A DNA stretch of 64,000 bases, taken from Phyllobacterium sp. 628 (GTDB lineage: Bacteria; Pseudomonadota; Alphaproteobacteria; Rhizobiales; Rhizobiaceae). Shown piece by piece: positions 1 to 8,317 of the stretch (the first letter of the stretch is position 1; every line of letters begins with the position of its first letter). Below the pieces are notes generated by a model. The model saw nothing but the letters and a program-made list of their open reading frames with translations. It had not been told where the DNA came from and ran no database searches. The DNA lies in NCBI RefSeq assembly GCF_014189505.1, contig NZ_CP050301.1, forward strand, positions 255,501 to 319,500, given 5' to 3'. A program made the translations under genes and the position numbers.

Positions 1-177
1 GGTGCCGGGGAAACGGCCATGCACGGAATCGTAACGCATCAGATGGGCATTGGTCTCGACCGGACCCAGATCGTTGATACCGACAACCTGAATGTCGGTA
101 CGGCCCGACTCGATAATAGCGCGAAGAACATTGCGGCCAATGCGGCCAAATCCGTTGATAGCAACGCGAACAGTCAT
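1..177 (-). CDS. gap: Glyceraldehyde-3-phosphate dehydrogenase, N-terminal part (runs off the window)
   Basis: Only the first 59 codons are in the window. They begin [15 protein letters not shown] after the start Met, the NAD-binding Rossmann glycine loop of GAPDH, followed by [11 protein letters not shown] at the end of the second beta strand. The start ATG is preceded by AAGGAG at good spacing. The enzyme oxidises glyceraldehyde 3-phosphate to 1,3-bisphosphoglycerate in the cytosol (family knowledge). It lies 56 bp downstream of transketolase on the same strand, the usual tkt-gap arrangement in Rhizobiales, so the two are probably co-transcribed. The catalytic domain lies outside the window. 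Confidence 0.95.
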   Translation of the reverse strand, partial: MTVRVAINGFGRIGRNVLRAIIESGRTDIQVVGINDLGPVETNAHLMRYDSVHGRFPGT

Positions 178-233
178 TTTTTAGCTTCTCCTTGGAGAAT
201 TAGGAACCCTTGATTAAGCGGTAAACCCGCCGA

Positions 234-2219
234 TTACTTCAACTTGCCTTCGGCCGCGGCAACGATAGCGTCTGCGGTGATGCCGAAATGCTCGTACAGC
301 TCTTCGATTGGACCGCTGGCGCCAAAGCCGGTCATGCCGACAAAGATACCGTCAACACCGATAAAGCGATCCCAGCCCATGCGGATTGCCGCTTCCACAG
401 CAACTTTCACCGGTGCATCGCCGAGCAGCGCACGCTTGTAGTCGCCGCTCTGCTGTTCGAACAGTTCAAAGCAAGGCACGGAGACAACGCGGGCCGGATG
501 GCCATTGGCTTCCAGCTTCGCACGGGCAGCCAGTGCGATTTCCACTTCCGAACCGGTTGCAAAGATTGTTACCTCAGCCTTGCCGCTTGCCGGTGCGAGT
601 TCATAGGCACCATAGGCGCACTTGTTCTCGTCGACATGTTCGGTACGAACGGTTGGCAGGTTCTGGCGGGTCAGTGCAATGGTCGATGGTGTCCTGCGCG
701 ACTTCAGCGCAATTTCCCAGCATTCGGCTGTTTCAACAACATCCGCAGGGCGGAACACGTAGTTGTTGGGAATGGCGCGCAATGCGGCGAGATGCTCAAC
801 CGGCTGGTGCGTCGGACCATCTTCGCCCAAACCGATGGAATCGTGCGTCATGACATAAATGACCCGGATACCCATCAAGCTCGAAAGACGCATCGCGCCG
901 CGAGCATAGTCGGAGAAGGTGAGGAACGTGCCGGAATAGGGAATGAGACCGCCATGCAGGGCGATACCATTCATGGCTGCGGCCATGCCGTGCTCACGGA
1001 TACCATAATGCACATAACGCTGACCATAATCCTCAGGACTGATATTCTGGGTCTGGCTCGTCTTGGTATTATTGGAGCCGGTCAGATCAGCGGAGCCGCC
1101 AATGGTTTCGGGCACAACGCCATTGATGACCTCAAGCGCCATTTCTGAAGCCTTGCGTGTGGCAACTTTCGGCTTGTCTGCCGACAGCTTCTTCTTGTAG
1201 GCGGTGATTGTTGCCTCGAAATTGCTTGGCAGATCACCGCGCACGCGGCGCTCGAACTCCGAACGGATTTCAGCATCGGCAGCGGCAAGGCGCTGATCCC
1301 ACGCCGCATGTTCCTTGGCCGAACGCAGACCCGAAACACGCCATGCATCCAGAATATCAGCCGGAACAACGAATGGCTCTGACGTCCAGCCCAATGCCTT
1401 GCGTGCACCGGCGAGTTCTTCCGCGCCCAGCGGCGAACCGTGAACCTTGTTGGTGCCAGCCTTGGTCGGCGCACCGAAACCGATGGTCGTCTTGCAGGCG
1501 ATCAATGTTGGCTTGTCGGATTTCTGGGCTTTTTCAATCGCGGCAGCAATCGCATCCTGATCGTGACCATCGACATTGATCGAGTTCCAGCCGGAGGCTT
1601 CAACGCGGGCGCACTGGTCAGTGTTATCAGCCAGCGAAACCGGGCCATCGATGGAGATATTGTTGTGGTCCCAGAAAACGATCAGCTTGTTCAGCTTGAG
1701 GTGACCGGCAAGCGCGATGGCTTCCTGGCTGATGCCTTCCATCAGGCAGCCGTCGCCGACGATCACATAGGTATTGTGGTCAACCAGAGCATCGCCGTAA
1801 TGGGCATTCAGGATGCGCTCGGAGAGCGCCATACCCACAGCGTTGGCCAAGCCCTGACCCAACGGGCCCGTGGTTGTTTCGATACCGGCGGCATGGCCGT
1901 ATTCCGGATGGCCAGCGGTCCGCGAACCAAGCTGGCGGAAATTCTTGATCTGGTCGATGGTGATATCTTCGTAACCGGAGAGATAAAGCACCGAATAAAG
2001 CAGCATCGAGCCATGTCCGGCAGAAAGGACAAAGCGATCGCGGTCGGGCCAATGCGGGGCCTTCGGATCGTGCTTGAGGAAACGGGTGTAGAGAACGGTC
2101 GCAATATCAGCTGCGCCCATGGGAAGGCCGGGATGGCCAGAATTGGCTTTCTCCACTGCATCTGCCGAGAGAAAGCGGATTGCATTGGCCATTTGGTTCG
2201 ATTTTTCAGAATTGGTCAT
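234..2219 (-). CDS. tkt: Transketolase
   Basis: A 661-residue thiamine-diphosphate enzyme of the pentose phosphate and Calvin-type carbon rearrangements; it transfers two-carbon units between sugar phosphates. Visible motifs are GHPGLPMG near residue 28, the ThDP/Mg motif GDGCLMEG near residue 155 and [12 protein letters not shown] near 470. Length matches the family (about 660). The longer open frame begins 78 bp upstream, but its extra 26 residues do not look like transketolase; [16 protein letters not shown] is taken as the start. gap follows 56 bp downstream. A divergent gene pair (DUF4164, zapA) lies upstream. Confidence 0.97.
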   Translation of the reverse strand: MTNSEKSNQMANAIRFLSADAVEKANSGHPGLPMGAADIATVLYTRFLKHDPKAPHWPDRDRFVLSAGHGSMLLYSVLYLSGYEDITIDQIKNFRQLGSRTAGHPEYGHAAGIETTTGPLGQGLANAVGMALSERILNAHYGDALVDHNTYVIVGDGCLMEGISQEAIALAGHLKLNKLIVFWDHNNISIDGPVSLADNTDQCARVEASGWNSINVDGHDQDAIAAAIEKAQKSDKPTLIACKTTIGFGAPTKAGTNKVHGSPLGAEELAGARKALGWTSEPFVVPADILDAWRVSGLRSAKEHAAWDQRLAAADAEIRSEFERRVRGDLPSNFEATITAYKKKLSADKPKVATRKASEMALEVINGVVPETIGGSADLTGSNNTKTSQTQNISPEDYGQRYVHYGIREHGMAAAMNGIALHGGLIPYSGTFLTFSDYARGAMRLSSLMGIRVIYVMTHDSIGLGEDGPTHQPVEHLAALRAIPNNYVFRPADVVETAECWEIALKSRRTPSTIALTRQNLPTVRTEHVDENKCAYGAYELAPASGKAEVTIFATGSEVEIALAARAKLEANGHPARVVSVPCFELFEQQSGDYKRALLGDAPVKVAVEAAIRMGWDRFIGVDGIFVGMTGFGASGPIEELYEHFGITADAIVAAAEGKLK

Positions 2220-2526
2220 GTGTACCGTCTTTCGAAGAGGATAGGAAATGCCGTTTCTGGACGCCGGTTCAGACAATATCCAAAAGGCACGCGACACATA
2301 GCAGGTGTCATGAGGGAGTCAATAAAACCTAGGCTAAATTGGGACTTTGGGAAAGCGGGCTGTTTCGTCGCATTGGTCATTCTTTGCTTTATTATCGGTG
2401 CATGACTGAACTGTGACAACGCGGATTGATTGACGCGGTGTTGATGTGCCCTCTAGACTTCCGCGCATAAGCTGTTCTTCTTTTTGCGATTCGCGTAAAA
2501 GAGCGACATACAGGGGAAACGCGAAA
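2220..2526. promoter_or_regulatory. Divergent intergenic region tkt / DUF4164 with a candidate promoter
   Basis: This 307-bp gap separates divergent tkt and the DUF4164-zapA pair and must hold both promoters. On the plus strand TTGACG at 2430-2435 and TAGACT at 2454-2459 are separated by 18 bp, a plausible housekeeping -35/-10 pair for the DUF4164 gene. This is a pattern match by eye, not evidence of activity. I see no convincing operator. Confidence 0.35.
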
Positions 2527-2799
2527 ATGGCACCGGAAGCCACCCTCAAACAGGTTTTGGAAAGACTGGCAAAAGCCTTGGCCCATCTTGAGAATGCAGT
2601 TGATCTGCGTCTCGAACAGGAAGGCGATTTTGCTGAAGCCGAGGAAGAAGTCCAGCGCATGAACATGGACCGGCGCAGGCTGGCTCAGGAGCTGGATGCA
2701 TCCGAAGGACGCGCGGAACGTCTGGAAGCGGCAAACAAGGAAGTCTCCCGCCGCCTTGTGACGGCGATGGAATCTATTCGCACCGTACTGGACCGGTAA
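2527..2799 (+). CDS. DUF4164 family coiled-coil protein
   Basis: A 90-residue, highly charged, almost entirely helical protein beginning MAPEATLKQVLERLAKAL and rich in Glu, Arg and Leu heptads, consistent with one continuous coiled coil. It matches the small DUF4164 proteins that sit directly upstream of zapA in Rhizobiales. Start chosen at ATG 2527 because the longer frame upstream gives low-complexity sequence unlike the family. zapA starts 27 bp after its stop, so co-transcription is likely. A role with ZapA in division is inferred from position only. Confidence 0.75.
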   Translation: MAPEATLKQVLERLAKALAHLENAVDLRLEQEGDFAEAEEEVQRMNMDRRRLAQELDASEGRAERLEAANKEVSRRLVTAMESIRTVLDR

Positions 2800-2826
2800 A
2801 ACCGATATCAGTTGAAAGAGACAAGC

Positions 2827-3207
2827 ATGGCCACTGTAACAGTTACGATTGATGGCAAAGCTTACCGGATGGCCTGTGACGAAGGTCAGGAACAGCATCT
2901 GACGGGGCTGGCCGAACGGTTCGACCGCTACGTGGCCCATCTCAAGTCATCTTTCGGAGAGATCGGTGACCTGCGCCTAACCGTCATGGCCGGGATCATG
3001 ATCACGGACGAGCTCAACGAATTGCAGATGCGCGTCAAAGGCCTTGAAAACGAGGCCGATGCGTTACGCAAGAGCCGCGACGAGGCACTGCTCAAAGCCG
3101 ACAAGAACGACACGGCCATCACCGGCGTCCTGTCTGGAAGTAACCGCACGCATCGAAACTCTTGCGGCAAAGATTGCCCCCAAAGCAAACTGAAGCTGGC
3201 TGATTGA
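2827..3207 (+). CDS. zapA: Cell division protein ZapA, C-terminus frameshifted
   Basis: Residues 1-95 are typical ZapA (ATVTVTIDGKAYRMACDEGQ, then GLAERFDRYVAHLK and a C-terminal coiled coil); ZapA binds and bundles FtsZ filaments. After about residue 103 the frame reads a basic, Cys-rich tail unlike the family. In the +1 frame the same DNA encodes EVTARIETLAAKIAPKAN and stops at 3193. Dropping one G of the GG at 3136-3137 joins the frames as VLSEVTARIETL and gives a normal 121-residue protein. This is therefore a one-base insertion, either a real mutation or a sequencing error. Start at ATG 2827; the upstream MKETS extension lacks family support. Confidence 0.85.
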   Translation: MATVTVTIDGKAYRMACDEGQEQHLTGLAERFDRYVAHLKSSFGEIGDLRLTVMAGIMITDELNELQMRVKGLENEADALRKSRDEALLKADKNDTAITGVLSGSNRTHRNSCGKDCPQSKLKLAD

Positions 3208-3230
3208 TAGGCCCTTCGAAACCGAATGCC

Positions 3231-5048
3231 TTAGCCCTCGATTTCCTCGCGCAGCATTTCGAGCTCCAGCCACTCTTCCTCGAATCGCTCGAGCTCGTGG
3301 CGCTTCTTGCTGATCTCTTCGACAGTCTTGTTGAAAAGCTGCGGGTTTTTGGCAAATAGGTTCGGATCGGCAAGCTTTGCCTCAAGCTTGTGCACGTCAG
3401 CGTGCAGCGCTTCCATCTTGCCCGGCAGGCTTTCCAGTGCAAATTTCTGCTTGTAGGAAAGCTTGCGCTTCTCCTCGCGCTGCACCGCCGGTTTCTCTGC
3501 CGAATTATCCGATGAAGCCTGCGTTTTGGCGCTCTTCAGTTCTTTGCGGGTCGCGATGGCTTCCTTGCGCTGCGCCAGCATGTCCGTATAGCCGCCAGCA
3601 TATTCCAGCCAGCGTCCATCGCCTTCAGGCGCGATGACCGACGTCACCGTCCGGTCAAGGAAGTCACGGTCGTGGCTTACCAGAAGGACGGTTCCCGCAA
3701 ACCCGGCAACCAGTTCCTGCAACAGGTCGAGCGTTTCCATATCGAGATCGTTGGTCGGCTCGTCCAGCACCAGAAGATTGGCCGGACGCGCCAGCACGCG
3801 GGCCAGCATCAGCCGTGCTCGCTCGCCGCCAGAGAGTTCGCGAATTGGCGTGCGCAGCTGTTCCGGCTGAAACAGAAAGTCTTTCATATAGGAAGCCACA
3901 TGGCGCTGCTCGCCATTGACGATGACATTTTCGCCCCGTCCGTCCGTCAGATAATCCGACAGGGTCTGCTCGAGGTTGAGACTGTCGCGCTTCTGGTCCA
4001 GCACCGCTATTTCCAGATTGGTCCCGAGCCGGACAAAGCCGCTGTCAGGCGCAAGCAACCCGGTCAACATTGATAGGAGCGTCGTCTTGCCCGCACCGTT
4101 CGGACCAACAAAGCCGACACAATTTCCGCGCTGGATGCGGGTGGAAAAATCCTTCACCAGAACCAGATCGTCATAGGCTTTGACAAGATGTTCCGCTTCA
4201 ATGACCAGCTTGCCGGATTCTTTGGCATCACTGGCTTTGAGAACCGCTTTTCCCTGCGCGCCGCGATGATTGCGGAATTCGCCGCGCATGGTCTGCAATT
4301 CGCCCAGGCGGCGCATATTGCGCTTGCGCCGTGCCGTAACGCCGTACCGTAACCAATGCTCCTCGCGCACGATCTGGCGGCCGAGCTTGTGCAGATCGCG
4401 CTCTTCTTCCTCCAGCACCTTGTCACGCCATTCTTCGAATGCGCCAAAGCCCTGATCAAGCCGTTTCGTAACGCCGCGATCCAGCCAGACTGTCGCGCGG
4501 CTGATGTTTTCCAGAAAGCGCCGGTCATGGGAAATGACGACGATGCTGGAGCGGATTTGCCGGAGCTCGCCTTCCAGCCATTCGATGGTCGTCAGATCGA
4601 GATGGTTGGTGGGCTCGTCGAGCAACAGGATGTCAGGCTGCGGTGCCAGAACCTTGGCCAAGGCAGCGCGCCGCGACTCGCCGCCCGAAAGATTATCGGG
4701 TTTTTCCTCACCAGTCAGGCCAAGATGTTCAAGCAGATAGCTGACACGGTAGACATCGTCCGCGGGTCCAAGCCCCGCTTCGACATAGTCACGCACATTG
4801 GCGAAACCCTCCATGTCAGGGGCCTGCGCGAGATAGCGTATCGTAACGCCCGGATGACGGAAGACTTCACCGTCGGTCGGCGTGATAAATCCCGCTGCGA
4901 TCTTTAAAAGTGTCGATTTTCCCGAACCGTTACGGCCGACAAGGGCAATACGGTCGCCTTCGCTGACGGAAATGGCTGCATCGCTTAAAAGCGGTGTACC
5001 GCCAAAGGTCAATGCAATCCGGTCAAGACGAAGAAGAGGAGGAGCCAT
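3231..5048 (-). CDS. uup: ABC-F family ATPase, Uup-like
   Basis: A 605-residue protein with two ABC nucleotide-binding domains and no membrane segments. The first Walker A is GRNGSGKSTLL near residue 38 with signature LSGGESRRA; the second Walker A is GPNGAGKTTLL near 320 with LSGGERARL. The charged interdomain linker is of ABC-F type. The last 80 residues form a predicted coiled coil, which distinguishes Uup from EttA. ABC-F proteins act at the ribosome or on nucleic acids rather than in transport (family knowledge). Start taken at MAPPLLRLDRI; the 14-residue upstream extension looks non-coding. It converges on zapA with 23 bp between them. Confidence 0.9.
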   Translation of the reverse strand: MAPPLLRLDRIALTFGGTPLLSDAAISVSEGDRIALVGRNGSGKSTLLKIAAGFITPTDGEVFRHPGVTIRYLAQAPDMEGFANVRDYVEAGLGPADDVYRVSYLLEHLGLTGEEKPDNLSGGESRRAALAKVLAPQPDILLLDEPTNHLDLTTIEWLEGELRQIRSSIVVISHDRRFLENISRATVWLDRGVTKRLDQGFGAFEEWRDKVLEEEERDLHKLGRQIVREEHWLRYGVTARRKRNMRRLGELQTMRGEFRNHRGAQGKAVLKASDAKESGKLVIEAEHLVKAYDDLVLVKDFSTRIQRGNCVGFVGPNGAGKTTLLSMLTGLLAPDSGFVRLGTNLEIAVLDQKRDSLNLEQTLSDYLTDGRGENVIVNGEQRHVASYMKDFLFQPEQLRTPIRELSGGERARLMLARVLARPANLLVLDEPTNDLDMETLDLLQELVAGFAGTVLLVSHDRDFLDRTVTSVIAPEGDGRWLEYAGGYTDMLAQRKEAIATRKELKSAKTQASSDNSAEKPAVQREEKRKLSYKQKFALESLPGKMEALHADVHKLEAKLADPNLFAKNPQLFNKTVEEISKKRHELERFEEEWLELEMLREEIEG

Positions 5049-5156
5049 GGGGTTTTTCAGTTCTGGAAAATGAGCGCAATCGCCGGACATTTGTGCCGAC
5101 GGGCGCTTGTCGGCGAGAATAGCGCCGCTGTCAAATGCGTTTAAGCGCCAGGAACG

Positions 5157-5184
5157 AAAACAGGCCGGAAATCCGGCCTGTTTG
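5157..5184 (-). terminator. Rho-independent terminator of the first glycine-zipper lipoprotein
   Basis: A perfect 9-bp stem, CAGGCCGGA/TCCGGCCTG with a 2-nt loop, at 5161-5180. Read on the minus strand it ends in a run of T. It lies 27 bp past the stop of the lipoprotein gene. Confidence 0.8.
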
Positions 5185-5206
5185 TATCCATTCAGCAGTC
5201 GGCTGC

Positions 5207-5572
5207 TTAGTAACCGCCGTTGTTACCATCATTGTAGCCGCCACCGCCATAGGGTGCGCCGCGACCGCCATTGCCTTCGCATGGCGCATTGTAGATGCTG
5301 CCATCCGGGCGCTGATAACGGCAAAGATTTCCATTGCCGCCGCCGCTTGGCGTGGTAGCTGTACCAACAGCCGCGCCCAGAAGCGCGCCACCGGCAGCAC
5401 CGATCACTGTGCTCTTGGTGTTATGCCCGAGCGCCTGCCCTGCCAATGCACCAACACCGCCGCCGATCAATGCACCCGTCCCGGCACGCTGATTCTGCTC
5501 GCTTGTTTCGCAGCCCGCCAGTGACATGGCCAGAAGCGCGGAAACCGCAATTGCGGTCAAACGAAAACTCAT
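5207..5572 (-). CDS. Glycine-zipper outer-membrane lipoprotein (paralog 1)
   Basis: A 121-residue predicted lipoprotein: signal peptide ending in the lipobox SLAGC near residue 20, then a glycine-zipper segment (repeated GAxxGGxxGA-type steps, about residues 30-75) and a C-terminal domain with two cysteines (CRYQRPDGSIYNAPC) and a Gly/Asn/Tyr-rich tail. The start MSFRLTAIAV is used because it gives a clean signal peptide. Glycine-zipper lipoproteins of the 17-kDa antigen type are membrane-anchored surface or envelope proteins of uncertain function. A paralog follows at 5705-5998 with the same C-x(n)-APC tail, so this is a tandem duplication. Confidence 0.8.
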   Translation of the reverse strand: MSFRLTAIAVSALLAMSLAGCETSEQNQRAGTGALIGGGVGALAGQALGHNTKSTVIGAAGGALLGAAVGTATTPSGGGNGNLCRYQRPDGSIYNAPCEGNGGRGAPYGGGGYNDGNNGGY

Positions 5573-5650
5573 TTCAGATCCTCTCAACATATGAAGTCAG
5601 CTCATACCCTGCTGGCTCAATACGGCAGAAGAAAGATTGGAGGGGCCAAA

Positions 5651-5680
5651 AACAAAACAGGCCGGTTTCCCGGCCTGTCC
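5651..5680 (-). terminator. Terminator of the second glycine-zipper lipoprotein
   Basis: Stem CAGGCCGG/CCGGCCTG with a 4-nt loop at 5658-5677, followed on the minus strand by TTTTGTTTTT. It closely resembles the terminator of the neighbouring paralog, so the duplication seems to have included the terminator. Confidence 0.8.
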
Positions 5681-5704
5681 TGTAATTTATAATTGATCGA
5701 AGGA

Positions 5705-5998
5705 TCAATAACCGCGGCAAGGAGCGCGATAACGCTCGCCATAACGGTTTTCATATGTGCAATAACGACGGCTGCCGCCATCATTGGCCGTTGCGGCACC
5801 AACAGCGACACCACCGACGCCGCCGATTGCTGCACCAGCAAGCGCGCCACGGCCACCACCGATTGCACCACCAGCCAACGCGCCAAGTGCTGCACCGCCG
5901 ACGCCATAACCTGCCGTACGCTGTTCACTTGTTGTACAACCGGCCACTGAAAGTGCCAGAAGTGCGGCTACTGCTACTGTCGACAAACTTTTCAACAT
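5705..5998 (-). CDS. Glycine-zipper outer-membrane lipoprotein (paralog 2)
   Basis: A 97-residue predicted lipoprotein with signal peptide and lipobox SVAGC near residue 20, a long Gly/Ala zipper (about residues 28-72) and the C-terminal motif CTYENRYGERYRAPC. It shares architecture and tail with the paralog downstream, and both have their own terminator, so they look like independent single-gene units. Start at MLKSLSTVAV; the 7-residue upstream extension would spoil the signal peptide. Function unknown; an envelope location is inferred. Confidence 0.78.
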   Translation of the reverse strand: MLKSLSTVAVAALLALSVAGCTTSEQRTAGYGVGGAALGALAGGAIGGGRGALAGAAIGGVGGVAVGAATANDGGSRRYCTYENRYGERYRAPCRGY

Positions 5999-6102
5999 AG
6001 AAGACCTCTCCCGTTTCAAAACTAAACTAACCAGCTTGCGTCCCCAATGCTGTGCACCAAGAATTGCATTTTCCGCGTTGTTTTACAAGCGTTTCGCAAT
6101 TT

Positions 6103-6729
6103 TTAGGGTGCAGCAATAAGGATTGCATTGCCCGAACGAAGCGATACGTGGAGATTTCCACACACGGCATTCGACACTGTAAGCGATGAACCGAAAGAAA
6201 GTTCCATATTTTCTAACGGCCACCGCGCACCATGGATAAATAATCCGCGCAGTGTCGTAAATGCAATAATGCTGAAGACAGTTCCATCGGCAAAATCGAA
6301 CGCATACGTTCCCTCAACCAAGGGGTGTGCTTCTTCGGTCCCGCTCGACAAAATAAGCTTCTTGCCCTCGGCAGCGTATCGGGTCGCCATGGTCAGATGC
6401 AGCAGGGTGTGATCGGTGCGTTCGCCGCCGAAAGCGCCGCACAGGATGACTTCCGTTGCGCCGAGGCGATAAGCTTCATTCAGCGCCAGTTCGCCATCGG
6501 TCATATCTTTGGCGGCGGGAAAGACCGAACGCGGCACATGGGCATAGCGCTCGGCAAGTTCAGGCGATGTCGAATCGAAGTCACCCAGCCACAGTTCCGG
6601 TTCCAGACCCAAGGGTTCGGCATGGGCCATGCCGCCATCAGCCGCCAGAACGCGCGCTCCGGCCACCAGATGCCGCAGGCGCTCGGTGACGTGAACGGTT
6701 CCGCCAAGAAGAAGAACGAATTTGCTCAT
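6103..6729 (-). CDS. thiN: Thiamine pyrophosphokinase
   Basis: A 208-residue cytosolic enzyme that transfers pyrophosphate from ATP to thiamine, giving thiamine diphosphate. The TPK catalytic motifs are visible: LAADGGMAHA near residue 30, LGDFDS near 48, KDMTDGELAL near 74 and GGERTDHTL near 100, with a beta-rich thiamine-binding C-terminal domain. Length is normal. It is encoded about 570 bp from the start of the thiamine importer genes thiBPQ on the opposite strand, which suits salvage of external thiamine. Confidence 0.93.
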   Translation of the reverse strand: MSKFVLLLGGTVHVTERLRHLVAGARVLAADGGMAHAEPLGLEPELWLGDFDSTSPELAERYAHVPRSVFPAAKDMTDGELALNEAYRLGATEVILCGAFGGERTDHTLLHLTMATRYAAEGKKLILSSGTEEAHPLVEGTYAFDFADGTVFSIIAFTTLRGLFIHGARWPLENMELSFGSSLTVSNAVCGNLHVSLRSGNAILIAAP

Positions 6730-6783
6730 GGACCGGCCATAGCATGCCCAAAGCCGGTCGCACAGAGTATCTCTGATTTGAAA

Positions 6784-6981
6784 TTACACGAGACGTCCAA
6801 GTGCAATCGCGGCAATACCGGCGATCGCCACACCCATGGCGAGAAACAGGCTTGGATACATTGTCGGAATGAATTTTTGGCGGCGTGGCCGCAAACGCAA
6901 CGGACTATGACGGGAAACCCGTGCAGACCTGTTCTCCTGCAACCTGACGCTCGAATGATAAAAGCCCTGACCGCGAAACAT
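6784..6981 (-). CDS. Small single-pass membrane protein, unknown
   Basis: A 65-residue frame starting MFRGQGFYHSSVRLQ, with a basic middle (LRLRPRRQKF) followed by one C-terminal hydrophobic segment, about residues 42-61, ending ALGRLV. GAAAGGA lies about 6 bp before the ATG. The positive residues before the segment suggest an N-in orientation. I do not recognise the family. It sits upstream of thiN on the same strand, 54 bp away, so it may share its transcript. Confidence 0.5.
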   Translation of the reverse strand: MFRGQGFYHSSVRLQENRSARVSRHSPLRLRPRRQKFIPTMYPSLFLAMGVAIAGIAAIALGRLV

Positions 6982-7146
6982 TGTTTGATCCTTTCTTTGG
7001 AAACCACCCGCACCGGATGTTTTCGCGGCGGAAGATAATTGGACAAAAGTCAGCTTTCGATTTGGCAAAGACGGCAAAACATAAAGATTTCATAAGCATC
7101 GGCCGCTTGCGCCGCTCCAGCCGAACCTCTATTCTCGAACCGCTCT

Positions 7147-7243
7147 AACGGGGTGCCGGTCTTCGAACCGGCTGAGAGGCACAAGGAGAAATCCTGCCAA
7201 CCCGCGGAACCTGATCCGGTTTGTACCGGCGGAGGGATTAGAC
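7147..7243 (+). promoter_or_regulatory. TPP riboswitch (THI element) upstream of thiBPQ
   Basis: The conserved THI-box parts appear in order: GGGGTGCC, then GGCTGAGAGG, then ACCTGATCCGG, then TACCGGCGGAGGGATTAG. Together they form the P1-P5 core that binds thiamine diphosphate. It ends about 56 bp before the thiB start, in the expected leader position. Binding of TPP normally shuts off expression (established for this RNA family), so thiBPQ should be induced by thiamine shortage. The rest of the 318-bp gap 6982-7299 shows nothing else I recognise. Confidence 0.95.
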
Positions 7244-7299
7244 GCGGCACACCTGCCGGCGCACCGATCCTTTTGAACAATGAAGAATAGGAGGCGCCG

Positions 7300-8314
7300 A
7301 TGCGGCCATTTTCTACACTTTTGAAAACAACAGCTGTTCTTGCTCTGATCGTGGGCTTCGCCAGCGCCGCGCAGGCGGAAGGCAAACTGACCGTTTACAC
7401 CTATGAGAGCTTCACAGCCGAGTGGGGTCCGGGACCAAAGGTCAAGCAGGCCTTTGAAAAGCAGTGCGCCTGCACCGTGGAATTTGTCGCCGTTGCCGAC
7501 GGCGTTGCCCTGCTCAACCGCATCAAGCTTGAGGGCGAGATCGACCAAGGCTGATGTGGTTCTTGGCCTCGATACGAACCTCACCTATGAGGCGAAAGAA
7601 ACCGGCCTGTTTGCTCCGCACGGTATTGATAGCAGCGCCATCACCATTCCCGGCGGATATAAGGACGATATCTTCGTTCCCTATGACTACGGCTATTTCG
7701 CTGTTGTCTATGATTCCGACAAGCTGAAGACCCCGCCCACAAGTCTGAAAGAGCTGGTGGAGGGTGACCCGAAGCAAAAAATCGTCATCGAAGACCCGCG
7801 CACCTCAACGCCGGGTCTGGGCCTCTTGCTCTGGGTCAAGTCCGTTTATGGCGACAAGGCAAGCGAGGCCTGGGCCAAGCTCAAAGACCGCGTCTTGACT
7901 GTCACACCCGGCTGGTCGGAAGCCTATGGCCTCTTTACCAAAGGTGAAGCGCCGCTCGTCCTGTCCTACACCACGTCGCCTGCCTATCATCTGATTGCGG
8001 AGCGGGTGGACCGTTACAAGGCCGCTTCATTCAGTGAAGGCCATTACCTGCAGGTGGAAGTGGCAGCACAGACCGTGAGCGGCGCAAAAAACCCGCTCTC
8101 GGCACAGTTTCTGACCTTCATGACCAGTCCGGCGTTTCAGGATGCCATCCCGGAAAATAACTGGATGTACCCGGCCGCGAAAACCACTGATGCGCTCAAT
8201 CCTGCGTTTGAAACGCTGGTGCAGCCCGTGAAGACTCTGATCTTCCCGGCGGAAGATGTTGCCAAGAACCGCAAGGCGTGGATCGATGAATGGCTTGCGG
8301 CCATGAGCCTATAA
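7300..8314 (+). pseudogene. thiB: Thiamine-binding periplasmic protein, frameshifted
   Basis: The first frame (7300-7554) encodes a signal peptide cleaved after AQA, then [18 protein letters not shown], typical of the ThiB substrate-binding protein, and stops at TGA 7552. The rest of ThiB continues in the +1 frame ([12 protein letters not shown] through to the stop at 8314). Removing one base near 7541 joins them as [13 protein letters not shown], which matches ThiB. So there is a single one-base insertion in an otherwise intact gene of about 338 residues. Upstream lies an intact TPP riboswitch and downstream intact thiP and thiQ, which makes either a recent lesion or a sequencing error likely. 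Confidence 0.88.
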
Positions 8315-8317
8315 TCG

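Noticed and set aside
3194..3230. Search for 6S RNA downstream of zapA
   Set aside because: The gap to the convergent uup gene is under 40 bp, too short for this RNA.
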